A DNA stretch of 64,000 nucleotides from Sugiyamaella lignohabitans (Eukaryota; Ascomycota; Dipodascomycetes; Dipodascales; Trichomonascaceae): NCBI RefSeq assembly GCF_001640025.1, contig NC_031672.1:4836001-4900000 (forward strand), read 5' to 3'. Position 1 is the stretch's first letter, and each line of letters opens with the position of its first letter. Below are positions 1 through 10,576 of the stretch, in pieces. Under the pieces are notes generated by a model. It did no database searches. It was not told where the DNA came from and saw only the letters and a list, made by a program, of their open reading frames with translations. The position numbers and the translations under genes were made by a program.

Positions 1-787
1 GCCAATTATATTTATCCTTGAACTTTATTGCTTCCGTCATCAGAATTGCCAATTGCCTAGTACGTTCATATGACCCCTTTGGATGCCAGAACATATGGCA
101 GTTAGTGACAATTATACCTGTACCTTTGGGCTCACCTCGATCATCTATCAATTCCAAAGCAACCAGCATTCCATTATTTCTGGTCTTCGCCATAACTGGC
201 ACCCCCTTGATGTAAAATTCGTCATAAAACACTGTAGCTTGATCAACCAATCTAAACTTTTTTTTTGAATATGAGATAGATAGACCATGTTTCTTTCCAG
301 GAAAAGTAGTAAAAACATTCTCGTGCCCAAACGACTCGAGTAACGGATGCCAAAACGCTTTTGTGTGATCAGTGTCAACTTCTTGCATACAGAGAACATC
401 TGGCAAGTAATACTCTAATTCTTTAGCCAAAACCTGTCTCCTCCATACCCATTTCAAGGCATCCCCATTCTCAGGGAACAATTCCCTTCGAATTAACGAC
501 TGAGCCAGAACGTTGTATGTCATAAACTTAAAACTTCGCGACGCGTCTTCCAATACTGCACCCGGAACTGTTAGAAATGGCCTTTTAATGAAGGAATAAT
601 CTTCATCTTCCTCCGTAATTATTTTGGCACCATCAACTTTCGCTTCTTGTTCAGCCTTCGCCTTCTTGGCTTGTTTTTTTGCTTCTCGAATGGCTCTCTG
701 CTCAGCAATATATTCGGGTGTGAGATTTGGAGGAGGTCCCTTGACCCGCCCTCTCTTGTTATTCCCGATTTTGTTTTCACAAGCCAT
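1..787 (-). CDS. NGL2: NGL2-like CCR4-family RNA exonuclease (partial, C-terminus beyond left edge)
   Basis: Endonuclease/exonuclease/phosphatase-fold nuclease of the CCR4/Nocturnin/NGL group, which removes A residues or trims RNA 3' ends (NGL2 matures 5.8S rRNA in S. cerevisiae). On the minus strand an open frame runs off the window at base 1. It reads MACENKIGNNKRGRVKG, then a Lys/Ala/Glu-rich basic segment, then a KFMTYNVLAQSL-type strand (the family's Asn in YNVLAQ) and the catalytic-Glu motif CMQEVD near base 380. Further on come a GHENVF stretch and a TNCHMFWHP strand near base 95. The frame is open past the ATG at 787 to another ATG at 841 and then to a stop near 913. The 787 start is preferred because the basic, hydrophilic N-terminus fits NGL2; the 841 start would add a hydrophobic, possibly mitochondrial, leader. 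NGL3 is an alternative paralogue. Confidence 0.8.
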   Translation of the reverse strand, partial: MACENKIGNNKRGRVKGPPPNLTPEYIAEQRAIREAKKQAKKAKAEQEAKVDGAKIITEEDEDYSFIKRPFLTVPGAVLEDASRSFKFMTYNVLAQSLIRRELFPENGDALKWVWRRQVLAKELEYYLPDVLCMQEVDTDHTKAFWHPLLESFGHENVFTTFPGKKHGLSISYSKKKFRLVDQATVFYDEFYIKGVPVMAKTRNNGMLVALELIDDRGEPKGTGIIVTNCHMFWHPKGSYERTRQLAILMTEAIKFKDKYNW

Positions 788-1083
788 CCAGGCAAATTTA
801 GATCCAATAAATCCACCAGACCTGGCCGACGAACTTATCATCAAGATGAAGAGGACTCTAAAGAGCCTCGTTCTCAATGTAGCCGTACCACCCCCTGAAT
901 TTCTCCGATATTAGAAAATTTCACCTGTCGGACGCAATATCAATGAGATGAAATATTTGAACTCAGTGTGATCCTACCTCATATTTTATTGTTACTTTCT
1001 TATGATAAACCTCACAGGGTTACTAATGAATTGTCTATGAAAATCTAGAGTGCCGCGAGAAGGAGGTTCTATTCTATTTTTAG

Positions 1084-3897
1084 ATGTCATTTTCCCCTGC
1101 TCGAGCGAGGCCTTGGCTTAGGCCCTCTCTTCAAGCGTGGGAATATGATCCATATCCTTCACGGTTTGTAATACGGCCTATATTTCTAGCTGCGAGTGAG
1201 GGATATGGTCACCAGCGAGGGCCCTGGAATAGGAAAAAAAATCAGAATTTGGATGGTCTATCCAAAGCAGTCAGTCAATTCTATGGTACACCATTTGTCC
1301 CTAACTACAGATCAACCTTAGGTGCTAAGAGACTGTCTTACTCAAAGTTTTCATCATCTGCCAATATTGACTTTGAGTCGAGAAGTAACTCAAAATTGCA
1401 GGAAGGCTTAGTTGCTCGAGGAATTCGAAACGCCATCCTCTCTCTTGATCCCACATTCTTTGAACAAGAAATGGGGGCAGAAGAAGGGTCTGAGAGCTTA
1501 CAAAATTTAACAGATTTGGCCAATTGCAAGCTATTGGATGCGTCTGTGCGATCCAAAATCAACAAAATTGGAGAAATTCACGACGAAAGTAGCCGTTTTA
1601 GGACAAAGGTTCTAGAGGAACAGTTCAATATTCTTATCACTGAACGATTAGTCGATCCCGAAGTTCTTTGGAGGTTGTACATCTATGTAGGAGGCGGAAT
1701 TCTCAGAGAAAATCTCGATGAGTCAATATCTAAACTATTTGCTTTGTATCTTTTTGAGAGTGGGCTTATCAAACACAGTCTGGCAGCACTTTTGGACAAC
1801 TCAACGGTAGACGGTGTTATAACAACCCTATCAAACTCATTCGTACCAAACAAATCAGAGATGGTTTCCTATGATTTTGCTATCAGAGATATAATAGATG
1901 GTTTGTGCCAAATTGATCAGCTTGCAATTGCCACTCAGTTTGCTACTAATATCGGGTTGCTCGATGAACAGGCAGACGCCATTTTTTCAGAGATAAATTT
2001 TGTGTCAGATCTCAAAGATTCATGTTCCTCTATAGAGCATGCTTATACATTTATAAAAGCTAACAGCATTAGCATTTCTGGACAATCTCTTCCACTCCAC
2101 TATCCTCAATTGCTGGTCTCAGATCGTCTAAACATCTGGTCCAGGTTGCAAATTTTCACTTTTATGACAACTTTGGATGCAGGTCATACTAAGAAGATAT
2201 TTATCAAAAAGCAGTTTATCCAACAGTTTCTATCTTCTGATACTGTTTTGCGTAGATTCATAGAGATGAAAGCATTAACTCTCGAACACTTGGCCAGAGA
2301 GCCAAGAACGTCCCAGGTGTCATTAATTTGCGATGCACTGGACAATATTTATTATGAACCAAAAGTTCATCCCCTGAACTCATATTTTAGCATTGAATGT
2401 CTGTCAACCCTATCATCACTTGCATATGACAAACATACATTTTATCTCGTTTGGAATGCGTTTACGAGATTTGAACGAAAATTGGAGGGGCGACACAAGT
2501 CTAAAAATCCAGCAAAGCACGAGACTGTCATTTCTAACCGCGTTACCCATGAAAGAGCGCTAGAAGGCTTCCTGCGAAGAGCTATTGATCTCAACCTTAC
2601 AACAGCATGCAGTGATATCATAGTTCGAGGTAATGGTAACTTCCCAGAAAAGATGTTGATTGAGGGATTACTACGTCTAGTATGGGCCAAGAAAAAGTCG
2701 TCTAAGTACCAGGATGAAGCGTTATATTGTGATCCTACAGATGTCGATACTGGTATTTTAGAGCGTGCGATCAATGCATGTCCTCAGAAGAGCCTGAGCT
2801 ATGTTCTCAGTGGAGTATTGCACAATCTATCGCGACAATTCCCATTCACCAAGCCCTGCCCTGGACGTATTCTATGGAACCTGTTACTCTCAATACAGAA
2901 CGCAAAGTCATTGAAATACTTTCCGTCCCGAGTGGAAACCAAGATATCCTCCCTTATTACGTCTCGGCCACATTTGGAACAACTTAGATACATGGCCCTA
3001 CCTAAGGTGACAAGCCGTGGTATCATGATGACTCTGGAAGCCTATGTTACCAAATTAACACTTGCTCGAAATGAACGAACTGTTAATCCTGAGGCATTAG
3101 AGAGCGAGGCTGATGTGAAGCTCGTGTTATCTGGACTTCTTTTATTAAACGAGAAAGAACAACGTTACAAAGAAAGCTATAGAAAACTGGTCCCATCAAG
3201 CTCACAGGATGAAAGCCAGGCTCTTGAGAAATCTTGCCGAAATCCTGAACAAGCAGACTATTTCGGTAGAATGATTACAAACTTATTCCGGGTTTGGAAT
3301 GAAAAAGAGGCCGTAGATATGCTTCGTATTTTGCAAAATCAAAAAGTTAAGCTTGCCGACAATGTTGTAATTAGCTGTTTAGCGATGTTGCTTCATCGAA
3401 ATAACTATGCGCTTGCTCTGCAACTTTTGAGTAATATTGCAACTGTACCTCATAAAGCATATTTTGATTTTTTGATTCACACAAGTAAATCTTTTCCCAA
3501 GATATGCTTCAAGCTCATGACGTGGCTCAAACACGAGAGAAATATTACCATACCATCGTACGTCATTCGAAAGATGATTGTTGGGTTCTCCAACAGCAAT
3601 ATGCTCAATGACTCCGAGAGCAACCGTCGTGTCGTCAGGCTTATACAGATTTTGAAATTTAGAAGGGAAAGCTTATCTGCCGATGTTGCCCGTGAAGTTG
3701 TAAACAGCATTCTATTAAGGGCACTCAAAAAAGGATGGGGAAGCCGGAAGAGGTTGACTTGGGCGCTTGATTTGGCCAAAAAAGAAAACGTTCCTGAATC
3801 TCAAATAGAACAGTGGCATAAAACGTTAGAAGGCATGAAAAAAGATAGACAAGGCTACTGGGGTGTGAAATATTACCATCGTCCCAAATTTTATTAG
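1084..3897 (+). CDS. Large helical-repeat (PPR-like) protein, probably mitochondrial
   Basis: This 937-residue protein is not recognised as a named family. The N-terminus (about residues 1-95) is rich in Arg, Ser and aromatic residues and poor in acids, as in a mitochondrial targeting sequence. The rest looks all-helical. Around residues 735-790 there are degenerate 35-residue units of PPR/TPR character, for example MLRILQNQKVKLADNVVISC followed by LLHRNNYALALQLLSNI. The C-terminus ends in a basic aromatic tail (YWGVKYYHRPKFY). Large fungal mitochondrial translation activators and RNA-stability factors have this overall form, so a role in mitochondrial gene expression is the best guess, by inference only. 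ATG at 1084 opens the frame. It is divergent from the NGL2-like gene, and the short intergenic space is shared. Confidence 0.6.
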   Translation: MSFSPARARPWLRPSLQAWEYDPYPSRFVIRPIFLAASEGYGHQRGPWNRKKNQNLDGLSKAVSQFYGTPFVPNYRSTLGAKRLSYSKFSSSANIDFESRSNSKLQEGLVARGIRNAILSLDPTFFEQEMGAEEGSESLQNLTDLANCKLLDASVRSKINKIGEIHDESSRFRTKVLEEQFNILITERLVDPEVLWRLYIYVGGGILRENLDESISKLFALYLFESGLIKHSLAALLDNSTVDGVITTLSNSFVPNKSEMVSYDFAIRDIIDGLCQIDQLAIATQFATNIGLLDEQADAIFSEINFVSDLKDSCSSIEHAYTFIKANSISISGQSLPLHYPQLLVSDRLNIWSRLQIFTFMTTLDAGHTKKIFIKKQFIQQFLSSDTVLRRFIEMKALTLEHLAREPRTSQVSLICDALDNIYYEPKVHPLNSYFSIECLSTLSSLAYDKHTFYLVWNAFTRFERKLEGRHKSKNPAKHETVISNRVTHERALEGFLRRAIDLNLTTACSDIIVRGNGNFPEKMLIEGLLRLVWAKKKSSKYQDEALYCDPTDVDTGILERAINACPQKSLSYVLSGVLHNLSRQFPFTKPCPGRILWNLLLSIQNAKSLKYFPSRVETKISSLITSRPHLEQLRYMALPKVTSRGIMMTLEAYVTKLTLARNERTVNPEALESEADVKLVLSGLLLLNEKEQRYKESYRKLVPSSSQDESQALEKSCRNPEQADYFGRMITNLFRVWNEKEAVDMLRILQNQKVKLADNVVISCLAMLLHRNNYALALQLLSNIATVPHKAYFDFLIHTSKSFPKICFKLMTWLKHERNITIPSYVIRKMIVGFSNSNMLNDSESNRRVVRLIQILKFRRESLSADVAREVVNSILLRALKKGWGSRKRLTWALDLAKKENVPESQIEQWHKTLEGMKKDRQGYWGVKYYHRPKFY

Positions 3898-4058
3898 GGC
3901 CGTTGGCACACTGCATTTATATAAAATTTAAGCATACGACTGTAATGAATTAATTTATTTTGATGATCACTCCATTTCAATTGGTTTCTCAGCTTGCATT
4001 AGTAAACCTCATATGGGCGATGAATGCTAGAGCATAATAATATATATTGGCTGCCAAG

Positions 4059-7000
4059 CTACCTTTGCATCTGCTCTTTCAGTATGCCCTGTTCAGTATC
4101 TGTCAGATTGTGGTAAATGCCTTGAAACTCATTCGCGTTCGAAATTTGTTTAAACCAGTCTAATATAATAGAATAAGTTTCAGTATCGAGATGCCTAATT
4201 GGTGGTTGACCAGTGAAATCTTCTGAATTCAATGTTGAAGCTGGGACGATAGAATCAGTGAAATCATCTTCCCATCCATCATCTTCATCATCGCCAATAT
4301 CATCATTACCAACTGATTTCAATCGCGAAAGGTCCACCCCTTCTGCAGCTGACGGTGTGGTAGAAAGTTCCTTGATCAGAAGTTTCACGATCTTCTCCTG
4401 GGCACTTATTTGACTATACTTCAAGTTTTTTGCTTTAGATCTTGTGATAATCACGTCCTTTGGTACAACCTCAAGGTCACCATCAACAAGTACTGCTTTA
4501 ACACGCGAATCGTTCAACATATATAGCTTCTGTAGTGCAACCACATTGCGTCGGATTTCATCGTAACCCCGTACATACTCAAACGTACTCAGCCATTTAG
4601 TTAGAACACCGTCCAGGGCGCTCTTATTCTCGTCACTGAGTTGAATGCTAGCCAGGATATCCACAACTTCTTGAGGAGATTGTAACACTAACAGACAAAA
4701 TACAGAGACAAGGCTTTCTACTAAACTAAGATTTTCAGCTTGAATCAATCGTCTTACCGTTGCATCAAGCAAACGCGGCAGTAGGTTTCCAAGAGCAACT
4801 CCATATTTGTTGATGATAGCAATCACAAGTCGTCCTGATGCCAATGCAGCTGAATCCTCCCAAGATGGATCTAAGAGTTTGGACGCAACTGACAATACAG
4901 CCTCCGTTCCCGACTGTCCGTTACCAATGGTCTCTGAACGTGCTATTTGCTGGAAACCATGCTCAACAAGATATGTAAAAGTTGTCGAGGCACTCTGCAA
5001 AATTAACGCATCATCAGATATTTGAATTAATCTAAAAATTGGTTGCAGAGTTGCATCTACAATTGCCGGAGGTAATACTTCTGGGCCCCTGTCGACCAAA
5101 GAGCCAAGGAGGTCAAGAGACAGAATCAGATCCGGACTAAAAGAACCATCGACTGTAGCTGTAATATTTGTCAACAATAACGGTATCGCTTCTGCGCAAA
5201 TTTTTGAATACAGGTGGTTAGACTCTTCAGACAAAGTCGCATTTTCTGTAATCTCTTCTAACATTTCTTGCACCTCTGTGGTTAGTTCTATGTTTGCGGT
5301 ATCTTTGGAAGCAAGGGTGAAGAGTAATCGAAGAATATCAGATGCCGAGGTTTCAAAGGCCGCTTGAAAATCAAGCCTAATCGCATCTAACAATATCTCA
5401 ACAAGCATGGCAGGCGTATCTCCAGTCGCCTCATCTGTCAACGAAACGATACATGCAAAAATTTCGTTCTGACGGCTCTTAATTAAATCAAGATCCTTGA
5501 ACGATTTTGAGAACACGTTAAAAGATATAAGAGCAGCGATCTTAATGGTAGCATTTTCATCCGATAAGGCTTCGAGTGTGTTATGAAGAAATCTGTACCT
5601 TACTGTGTTGTTGTCAATTCTAGCCCCGAAGTTTTTGCTTATTGTTGAACCTAGGATCGTTGCCCTGACTTTTAATAGACGATTAATGGCAGCATCCGGT
5701 AATGGTCCTTGAAAAATGAATAGGGCATCTACCAACGAGGCCAAAAAAGAAGAGTCAATTTTCTGCGACGATACTGATACCTCTTTAATTACACCATCAA
5801 GTAAATACAAAATGCTCTCCATTTGTGTTGCATTATCTTCCTGCCGCGTGTGCCACAGTACAGAATACAGATTTGGCGATTTAACTGCCACAACCAATGG
5901 CAAGATTTCCGTCCTAGGGTTCCTGTCTAAAGATAACTCCCTCTCTATGGTTACAAATTCATTACAATCATCATCCCAGACATTAGCCGTTTCATTTGTT
6001 AGGGAAGCATAAGTGACCGCTGTCGAGGCCAATGCTGTTAAAGCATGTAAGTTGGTTATTTCCAAACGGATTTCAGCATTTGACCCAATACACGTAGCAA
6101 GAAATTCGATTTGCTCCATAACCAGAGTTGTCATTGCTTGCCCGGCTGTTTCCGAAAGATTGGTGCAGTGAGGCCAAACATTAGCCAGCGAAATCCAGTC
6201 AGACCAGACAGATTTGAACAGTTCTGGCAACTTTGTACGATGCATAAATGACGGAAAAGCAGATTCTAACTCGCGAAGAGCTGAGATCACTTCTATCTTC
6301 GTCTCCATTATTGCAACAGAGAGTGGAGAGTCGTATGAAGCTGCGATTGGATCTAAAGCTCCCTCATAATTACTTGTATAGAGAATATCCAGGAATGGCT
6401 TGGACCATTGATGGATAATATCCTTTGCTGCCTGATCTAAAGCCTCTTGTTGGTGGTCTTCGGCCATTAAAAGGAACTGGATACAGGCAGTAAAGCATTG
6501 AACCACCAAGGCTGACAGTTTCCAGAGTCTAACATCGGCCGGTCCATGAATAAGTAACCTAAGCGACCCCAATAGCGATGCTAGTATTTCTGGGCCATGA
6601 ACAAAAAAATCATTTTCACTAAGTGCGTCATTTAACAGTTCATTTAGAACCGTCAGTGTGCCCTCAAGCGCATAAGACACACGCCCATCCATGATTTCAT
6701 TTTTGGAGCTCTCCAACTGCGATTTAACTATATTTAACAGACCAGGCCATTCATCAGGAAAATCAACGGATGCTATTTTGGCAACCAACAAAGCGGCAAC
6801 TGACCTTATTTTTTGCTCTTCATCGCTGATCAACTTCAGCACTTCAGATCGAACATGGTCCTTTATATCAATTGAAATAGGTGGTCCAACAAATTGATCA
6901 AAGCCAATGCTCCAAGACCGTAGTATTATCACTTTAAGCATCAAAATAGCACCTTGCCTCAAGCCGACCGGGCGAGTGTTGTCAAGTGCTACTGATACCA

Positions 7001-7133
7001 GCGACGTGACGACATCAGCTACATATTTCTCTGACAGCGAATAAATAAGAGATTCTGAAGACTTTCGGATATCAGAATCATTGGATTGAACGCCAATCAA
7101 TAGGCTCTCTATATAGCTTGGATTGATTTCCAT
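4059..7133 (-). CDS. KAP114: Importin-beta family karyopherin KAP114 (importin-9 homologue)
   Basis: Nuclear import receptor that binds RanGTP and carries histones H2A-H2B and TATA-binding protein into the nucleus. The 1024 residues match the family length (about 1000). The N-terminal importin-beta domain is clear at residues 1-130, with IRKSSESLIYSLSEKY, VGLRQGAILMLKVII and EEQKIRSVAALLVAKIAS preceding DFPDEWPGLL. HEAT-type helical pairs follow through most of the protein. Near residue 940 there is a strongly acidic loop (DDIGDDEDDGWEDDF), as found in Kap114/IPO9, where it helps bind basic cargo. The C-terminal helix EFQGIYHNLTDTEQ is also family-like. ATG at 7133. It is divergent from the F-box gene with about 215 bp between the starts. 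Other importin-beta members are possible, but the acidic C-terminal loop favours KAP114. Confidence 0.86.
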   Translation of the reverse strand: MEINPSYIESLLIGVQSNDSDIRKSSESLIYSLSEKYVADVVTSLVSVALDNTRPVGLRQGAILMLKVIILRSWSIGFDQFVGPPISIDIKDHVRSEVLKLISDEEQKIRSVAALLVAKIASVDFPDEWPGLLNIVKSQLESSKNEIMDGRVSYALEGTLTVLNELLNDALSENDFFVHGPEILASLLGSLRLLIHGPADVRLWKLSALVVQCFTACIQFLLMAEDHQQEALDQAAKDIIHQWSKPFLDILYTSNYEGALDPIAASYDSPLSVAIMETKIEVISALRELESAFPSFMHRTKLPELFKSVWSDWISLANVWPHCTNLSETAGQAMTTLVMEQIEFLATCIGSNAEIRLEITNLHALTALASTAVTYASLTNETANVWDDDCNEFVTIERELSLDRNPRTEILPLVVAVKSPNLYSVLWHTRQEDNATQMESILYLLDGVIKEVSVSSQKIDSSFLASLVDALFIFQGPLPDAAINRLLKVRATILGSTISKNFGARIDNNTVRYRFLHNTLEALSDENATIKIAALISFNVFSKSFKDLDLIKSRQNEIFACIVSLTDEATGDTPAMLVEILLDAIRLDFQAAFETSASDILRLLFTLASKDTANIELTTEVQEMLEEITENATLSEESNHLYSKICAEAIPLLLTNITATVDGSFSPDLILSLDLLGSLVDRGPEVLPPAIVDATLQPIFRLIQISDDALILQSASTTFTYLVEHGFQQIARSETIGNGQSGTEAVLSVASKLLDPSWEDSAALASGRLVIAIINKYGVALGNLLPRLLDATVRRLIQAENLSLVESLVSVFCLLVLQSPQEVVDILASIQLSDENKSALDGVLTKWLSTFEYVRGYDEIRRNVVALQKLYMLNDSRVKAVLVDGDLEVVPKDVIITRSKAKNLKYSQISAQEKIVKLLIKELSTTPSAAEGVDLSRLKSVGNDDIGDDEDDGWEDDFTDSIVPASTLNSEDFTGQPPIRHLDTETYSIILDWFKQISNANEFQGIYHNLTDTEQGILKEQMQR

Positions 7134-7348
7134 GGTTCCTTTAAACTAGCTAGTCCATCACAGATCAGAACTGCTTCAGATTTTCGCTCGCTTGATTCGC
7201 GTAGGTTACGTGTAGGCAATAGTAATAGAGTTGCAGCACGCGCAAGCCGCGCCTAGTCTGCTTATCTTATCGGTGACAATGCGATCAACGGTCGGTTCAC
7301 CTGTGGGTACTTCGGACACTATAACAGATCGTTTTGGCAATATTAACA

Positions 7349-8617
7349 ATGAACGACCCTTGTATCAGGCTGCCCTCGGAACTATTATATAAAATATTTT
7401 CCGATTTGTCTATAAGTGAGTGGATGAATTTACAGCATGTTTCAAAATCTTGGCACCATTATTTAGTCAACGATCATCACTTGTGGGCATCGGCTATCGA
7501 CTTCACAGTGTTGGACAAATCATCTCGGACCGCAAATGTTCTTAAGATATGTCTCAATCGTGCTTTAAAAGACAACGACGTGAGCATTATAAAACGCATG
7601 TGCATGGACAGTTTTGCTAGCGATGAGGAAGAGACGAGTTGCTTATCTCTCATATCTACAAATAGCGAATTGGTCAAACAAAGGTGGATGGTAGATGAAT
7701 TGACATTTTCTTTAAATCAGCCAACTATGGTTGAACTAATAGACCATCCTTTATATAATCTGGTCCCTACTAAGAATCTCACGGTAAATCGAGCCAGTCC
7801 GAAAAGGCTTGGTTTTGTACTGTTACTTCAACTACTGAATGGACACGCATCTACTGTAGAAAAACTCGACATAACCTGTAAATATCTGATATCACATAAG
7901 GGAAATGGTATAAGGGATATACCTAGAAGATATCCATATCTGAGAGACATTAGGATAAGAACTCATTCACAGCTGGGAAGCAGTGCAATCATTCTCTGCC
8001 CGATGCTATGTCCCTACTTAGAAAGATTTATTCTGGAGCTTTCGTTTAATTATTTTGATATGGAAGCTCTTCTTAGAACTGTGGCTACCTCTCGTTTAAA
8101 AGATCTTGGAGTCGCATATATTCCTCGTGGATTGAGGGGTTCACAGACAATGGTTTTGGGAAGCGATATCAGCCAAGAGCCTGGTACAGTAAATCAACCT
8201 GCATTGTGGCCAGTGTGGCTAACTAATCTGTCTCTCTGCAAAGTATACTGGACTGATTTAGATTTTGTTTTTGGGTCATTGGAAAACTTGAAAGAACTGG
8301 ATATATCGGATAGTACGATTGAATTAGGACGCTTCCTCGAGCGTTTTAATTGTGGAGCACGACTCGAAAGATTAGTTCTGAATGGCAAGGTTGGTGGATT
8401 TGATTTATTTGACCAAAGCATTTGGGGAAAGCTACCAGTACTTCGCAGCCTGTCTCTTTATGGACATTCTCTTAATTCCCAAAATCTGGAAGCATTGCTT
8501 GCGATGTGTCCTCAGCTGCAACTCATCGAGTTGGATTCGGCGACTGTCACAGTTAAAATGATAACTAAACTTTCGGAACGAGATGTCAAATGGTTCGATT
8601 CAAAAACGTCCTCTTAG
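7349..8617 (+). CDS. F-box protein with leucine-rich repeats
   Basis: Likely substrate receptor of an SCF ubiquitin ligase. An F-box is present at residues 6-45: RLPSELLYKIFSDLSISEW, then LQHVSKSWHHYL and a following LW, which is the Skp1-binding signature. The remainder (422 residues in all) contains leucine-rich repeat units, for example LERFILELSF, LKDLGVAYIP, LKELDISDSTIELGRF, LERLVLNGKV, LRSLSLYGHSLNSQNLEALL and LQLIELDSATV. The first ATG of the frame is at 7349; the frame also opens 15 bases upstream at a TTG, which is not a credible start. The substrate cannot be predicted and no specific yeast orthologue is recognised. Confidence 0.8.
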   Translation: MNDPCIRLPSELLYKIFSDLSISEWMNLQHVSKSWHHYLVNDHHLWASAIDFTVLDKSSRTANVLKICLNRALKDNDVSIIKRMCMDSFASDEEETSCLSLISTNSELVKQRWMVDELTFSLNQPTMVELIDHPLYNLVPTKNLTVNRASPKRLGFVLLLQLLNGHASTVEKLDITCKYLISHKGNGIRDIPRRYPYLRDIRIRTHSQLGSSAIILCPMLCPYLERFILELSFNYFDMEALLRTVATSRLKDLGVAYIPRGLRGSQTMVLGSDISQEPGTVNQPALWPVWLTNLSLCKVYWTDLDFVFGSLENLKELDISDSTIELGRFLERFNCGARLERLVLNGKVGGFDLFDQSIWGKLPVLRSLSLYGHSLNSQNLEALLAMCPQLQLIELDSATVTVKMITKLSERDVKWFDSKTSS

Positions 8618-8959
8618 TAACTCAAGAGTCTAGATTCTCTGGACAGTTAAGATTCAGGTAATGAGCATCCTTCCGCCGATGTGACAGCTGCATATTTTTT
8701 CATGCAGCACCGTTGGTACCGGCATGGTTTACAGTGCATTTACTAATTCCCACTAAGCAGATATTAATAAGACATATGCAAGTTGATATTTTTTTGGGAA
8801 GGCAGTCAGATCGGCGGTCTCCGGGTCGTCGATTCCCGTAACGATATATATGTAGAGATATGTTTGACGATTAAGCCATCGTATTTCATATATCTATTTT
8901 GCTAGAGTGGATGATTAGTTATTAGAGTCGCTTGCTAGGAAGGATTAGAACTCTTCACG
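8618..8959. other. Intergenic, promoter of the MFS transporter
   Basis: 342 bp between the F-box gene and the MFS gene. It contains AT-rich stretches, including ATATATATG around 8845, and no open frame of note. Nothing else is seen. Confidence 0.5.
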
Positions 8960-10576
8960 ATGAGCAAGGAAGCTTCGTTCAGCGGTGAAGACGCAATTTG
9001 CGCGTCTGTGATCAAAGATAAGCCTGTTTCTCCTATGGGTGTAGGAGAAACAGACGGTATCAATCCTAGAACTGTTAGTCCTACCTCCTTTGAATCACTG
9101 GGTGAACCTTCTAATAGTAGTGTCGAAAAACACGGCGATGATAGACCCCCGAATATGTCACTTTTGCATGAACTCGCGTTTGTTGGCGTCATAATATCTT
9201 CACAAATTGTTACACAGGTAGGAGTTGGCCAGGGGTTGGCTCCTATGAAGATAGTAGGAGAGCATTTTGGCCAGTACGATGCGGGCAAATTAAGTTGGTA
9301 TGTGGCAGCATATTCGCTAACAGTAGGTACTTTTATAATTGCCTGTGGTAGAGCAGGCGATATGTACTCGCACAAGAAGTTATTTCTATTTGGCTACGCG
9401 TGGCTAAGTTTATGGGCTTTGTTGAGTGGTATTAGTAGCTACTCCAATAGTGTTTTCTTTGACATATGTCGAGGTTTACAAGGTATTGGCCCTGCCTTTC
9501 TTCTACCTAATGGTTTGGCCATTCTTGGTAGAGCGTATCATACTCCTGGAAGACGGAAACATCTTGCATTCGCGTCCTTTGGCGCAGTTGCACCTTTTGG
9601 ATGCTGTGTTGGGGCCATATTTGCAGCTTTGTTCGCTCAGCTCGTTAAAATATGGGCCCTGGCTTATTATGTCATGGCTGGTGTTGGCTTGCTGATGACT
9701 ATTGCTAGTTATTTTGTTATTCCAGACGAGGATAAAGAGGAGTTCGCAAGAGAGGCCGCCGGACAGAAGTTTGATTACTATGGGGCGATAGCCGGTATTG
9801 GAGGGTTGATTCTTATTAATGTGGCATGGAATCAGGGCCCTGTTGTAGGTTGGCAAGTACCATATGTCTACATTCTGCTGATTATCGGGTTTCTGTTTAT
9901 GGCGGCTTTTATTGTAATTGAGCTTACAGTGGCACAACCTCTTATACCCCTTAAAGAAATGTCACCTGCGACCATTCGAATCCTATCGACTATCGCACTT
10001 GGCTGGGCTACATTTGGTATTTGGTTAGTTTATTTGTGGAGTTTCTGTCTTGATGTGAGACATGAGAGCCCCATAGAAGTTGGTGTGCAATTTTTACCAA
10101 CGATAGTCGCAGGATTCTGTGCTGCTGGTTTAACGGCCTTTTTATTTGGACGTCATGTCGAGCCTACTGTAATGATGGTGATCGCCCTTATTGGATTTTG
10201 TATTCCGTCTATTCTTTTAGCCACTATGCCTGTTCATCAAACATACTGGTCTGCATTGTTTGTGTCCTTTCTTATTGCACCGTTCGGGATGGACATTAGT
10301 TTTCCTACTGCAACAATTATGCTCAGTAATGCAGTTCCTAGAAATAGACAGGGAATTGCTGGCTCGCTAGTTGCAACTGTAGTTAACTATGCCATTTCAA
10401 TTGGCCTGGGAATTGCTGGTACAGTAGTACGTCAGTTGTCTCCTGGACAAGATCCTCAATCATTACTTCATGGAATTAGAATTGCTGCCTATGTTGGGGT
10501 GGGTTTGAGTGGTGCAGGTATTGTTCTAGCGCTGATTGAAGTCTTTTTGCATCGTAAAGTGCCGAAAGGTTTATAA
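8960..10576 (+). CDS. Major facilitator multidrug:H+ antiporter (DHA2, 14 TM, ATR1-like)
   Basis: Plasma-membrane drug or toxic-compound efflux pump. The 538 residues show a hydrophilic N-terminus (about 60 residues, acidic/Ser-rich) and then about 14 hydrophobic segments, as expected for the DHA2 family. The conserved loop between TM2 and TM3 is seen as GRAGDMYSHKKLFLFGY. It is preceded by SWYVAAYSLTVGTF and followed by RGLQGIGPAFLLPNGLAILG (motif C-like, rich in G and P). A central amphipathic stretch (EDKEEFAREAAGQKFDYYG) separates the two halves. The closest named yeast relatives are ATR1 (aminotriazole/boron resistance) and its paralogues. Substrate is unknown. ATG at 8960. A second ATG a few codons downstream is lacking, so the start is well defined. 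Confidence 0.85.
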   Translation: MSKEASFSGEDAICASVIKDKPVSPMGVGETDGINPRTVSPTSFESLGEPSNSSVEKHGDDRPPNMSLLHELAFVGVIISSQIVTQVGVGQGLAPMKIVGEHFGQYDAGKLSWYVAAYSLTVGTFIIACGRAGDMYSHKKLFLFGYAWLSLWALLSGISSYSNSVFFDICRGLQGIGPAFLLPNGLAILGRAYHTPGRRKHLAFASFGAVAPFGCCVGAIFAALFAQLVKIWALAYYVMAGVGLLMTIASYFVIPDEDKEEFAREAAGQKFDYYGAIAGIGGLILINVAWNQGPVVGWQVPYVYILLIIGFLFMAAFIVIELTVAQPLIPLKEMSPATIRILSTIALGWATFGIWLVYLWSFCLDVRHESPIEVGVQFLPTIVAGFCAAGLTAFLFGRHVEPTVMMVIALIGFCIPSILLATMPVHQTYWSALFVSFLIAPFGMDISFPTATIMLSNAVPRNRQGIAGSLVATVVNYAISIGLGIAGTVVRQLSPGQDPQSLLHGIRIAAYVGVGLSGAGIVLALIEVFLHRKVPKGL